A stretch of 64,000 nt of DNA from Bin55 sp965205965 (lineage in GTDB: Bacteria > Pseudomonadota > Gammaproteobacteria > Pseudomonadales > Azotimanducaceae): positions 62,001 through 126,000 of the forward strand of contig CBDBHT010000005.1 of the NCBI GenBank assembly GCA_965205965.1, given 5' to 3'. The notes under the pieces are model-generated. The model was not told where the DNA came from, ran no database searches, and saw nothing but the letters and a program-made list of their open reading frames with translations. Shown here piece after piece: positions 63,854 to 64,000 of this stretch. Position numbers and translations under genes: made by a program. Positions within the stretch are counted from its first letter, which is position 1. Every line of letters begins with the position of its first letter.

Positions 63854-64000
63854 TCAAGACAAAATAGCAGCAACATCGGATCTTTGGAATGGTTCATCAG
63901 CACTATCCGGCCCGAGCATGCCGCCGAAATGCTGTAACGCCGCTCCAGGCATTCCAGCCCAGCCATTCTGCGGTGGTGATGCGAAAGCCGTCACGCCCCG
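63854..64000 (-). CDS. C-terminal end of an unidentified protein, cut by window edge
   Basis: The frame is open from the right edge to a TGA at 63854-63856, giving 48 residues. It reads GVTAFASPPQNGWAGMPGAA and then LQHFGGMLGPDSADEPFQRS, ending DVAAILS. It has coding character, with no stop in ~50 codons and a balanced composition. It is convergent with the membrane-protein gene. No family is recognised from this fragment. Confidence 0.45.
   Translation of the reverse strand, partial: RGVTAFASPPQNGWAGMPGAALQHFGGMLGPDSADEPFQRSDVAAILS

Overview
The window looks like chromosomal DNA of an uncultured gammaproteobacterium. It carries blocks of ordinary housekeeping genes in gammaproteobacterial order: yceD-rpmF, fabD-fabG-acpP-fabF-mltG-tmk-holB, and dnaX-ybaB-recR-rnd-ycgN. 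It also carries a pepQ-type prolidase, a full-length HrpA and PutA. These genes are moderately AT-rich. They are separated by a dense, clearly more GC-rich set of insertion sequences (IS630, IS1380, IS256, IS1634, an IS4-like element fused to DUF4338, an ISNCY-like element and an IS5 scrap). Most are decayed or nested in each other, as in a host-restricted or recently bottlenecked genome. The lineage is inferred from gene content only.

Layout. 1-3.4 kb: IS630, a gene remnant, an IS5 scrap and a complete IS1634 element. 3.9-8.2 kb: a 1432-aa SNF2-family ATPase. 8.5-13.8 kb: an IS1380 element with an IS4 fragment inside it, then an AAA-ATPase pseudogene split by an ISNCY-like element. 14.1-19.6 kb: a compact operon for coenzyme F420: npdG, cofE, cofD, cofC and a CofG-CofH fusion (fbiC). 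19.6-25.9 kb: a nested IS graveyard. 26.2-29.2 kb: putA on the minus strand. 29.7-34.5 kb: the IS4/DUF4338 element with IS256 inside it, fused to an IS630 fragment. 34.7-41.8 kb: the yceD-rpmF and fatty-acid/mltG/tmk/holB run, with plsX and fabH missing from their usual place. 41.8-43.2 kb: pepQ. 43.3-47.2 kb: a three-subunit molybdenum hydroxylase followed by a MoaD-like protein. 47.5-51.0 kb: IS630 and IS1380 with nested IS630. 51.3-56.4 kb: hrpA, split by an IS630 copy. 56.6-58.8 kb: a MNIO (DUF692) metallophore RiPP locus of the HvfABC/bufferin type. 58.8-63.8 kb: a glycerophosphodiesterase and the dnaX-recR-rnd cluster.

Two cofactor or peptide systems stand out. The F420 operon holds every dedicated step from Fo synthesis to glutamylation, plus an F420:NADPH oxidoreductase. 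Such a complete set is unusual in a gammaproteobacterium. The RiPP locus encodes a secreted precursor with a signal peptide, an Asp-rich tandem repeat (six GDDMDD units) and an EGxCGEGKCGG core. It is followed by a strong hairpin, the DUF692 enzyme and its DUF2063 partner. The precursor frame is broken by one missing base at the start of the repeat tract. All functional calls rest on motif recognition and gene context; no database search was run.
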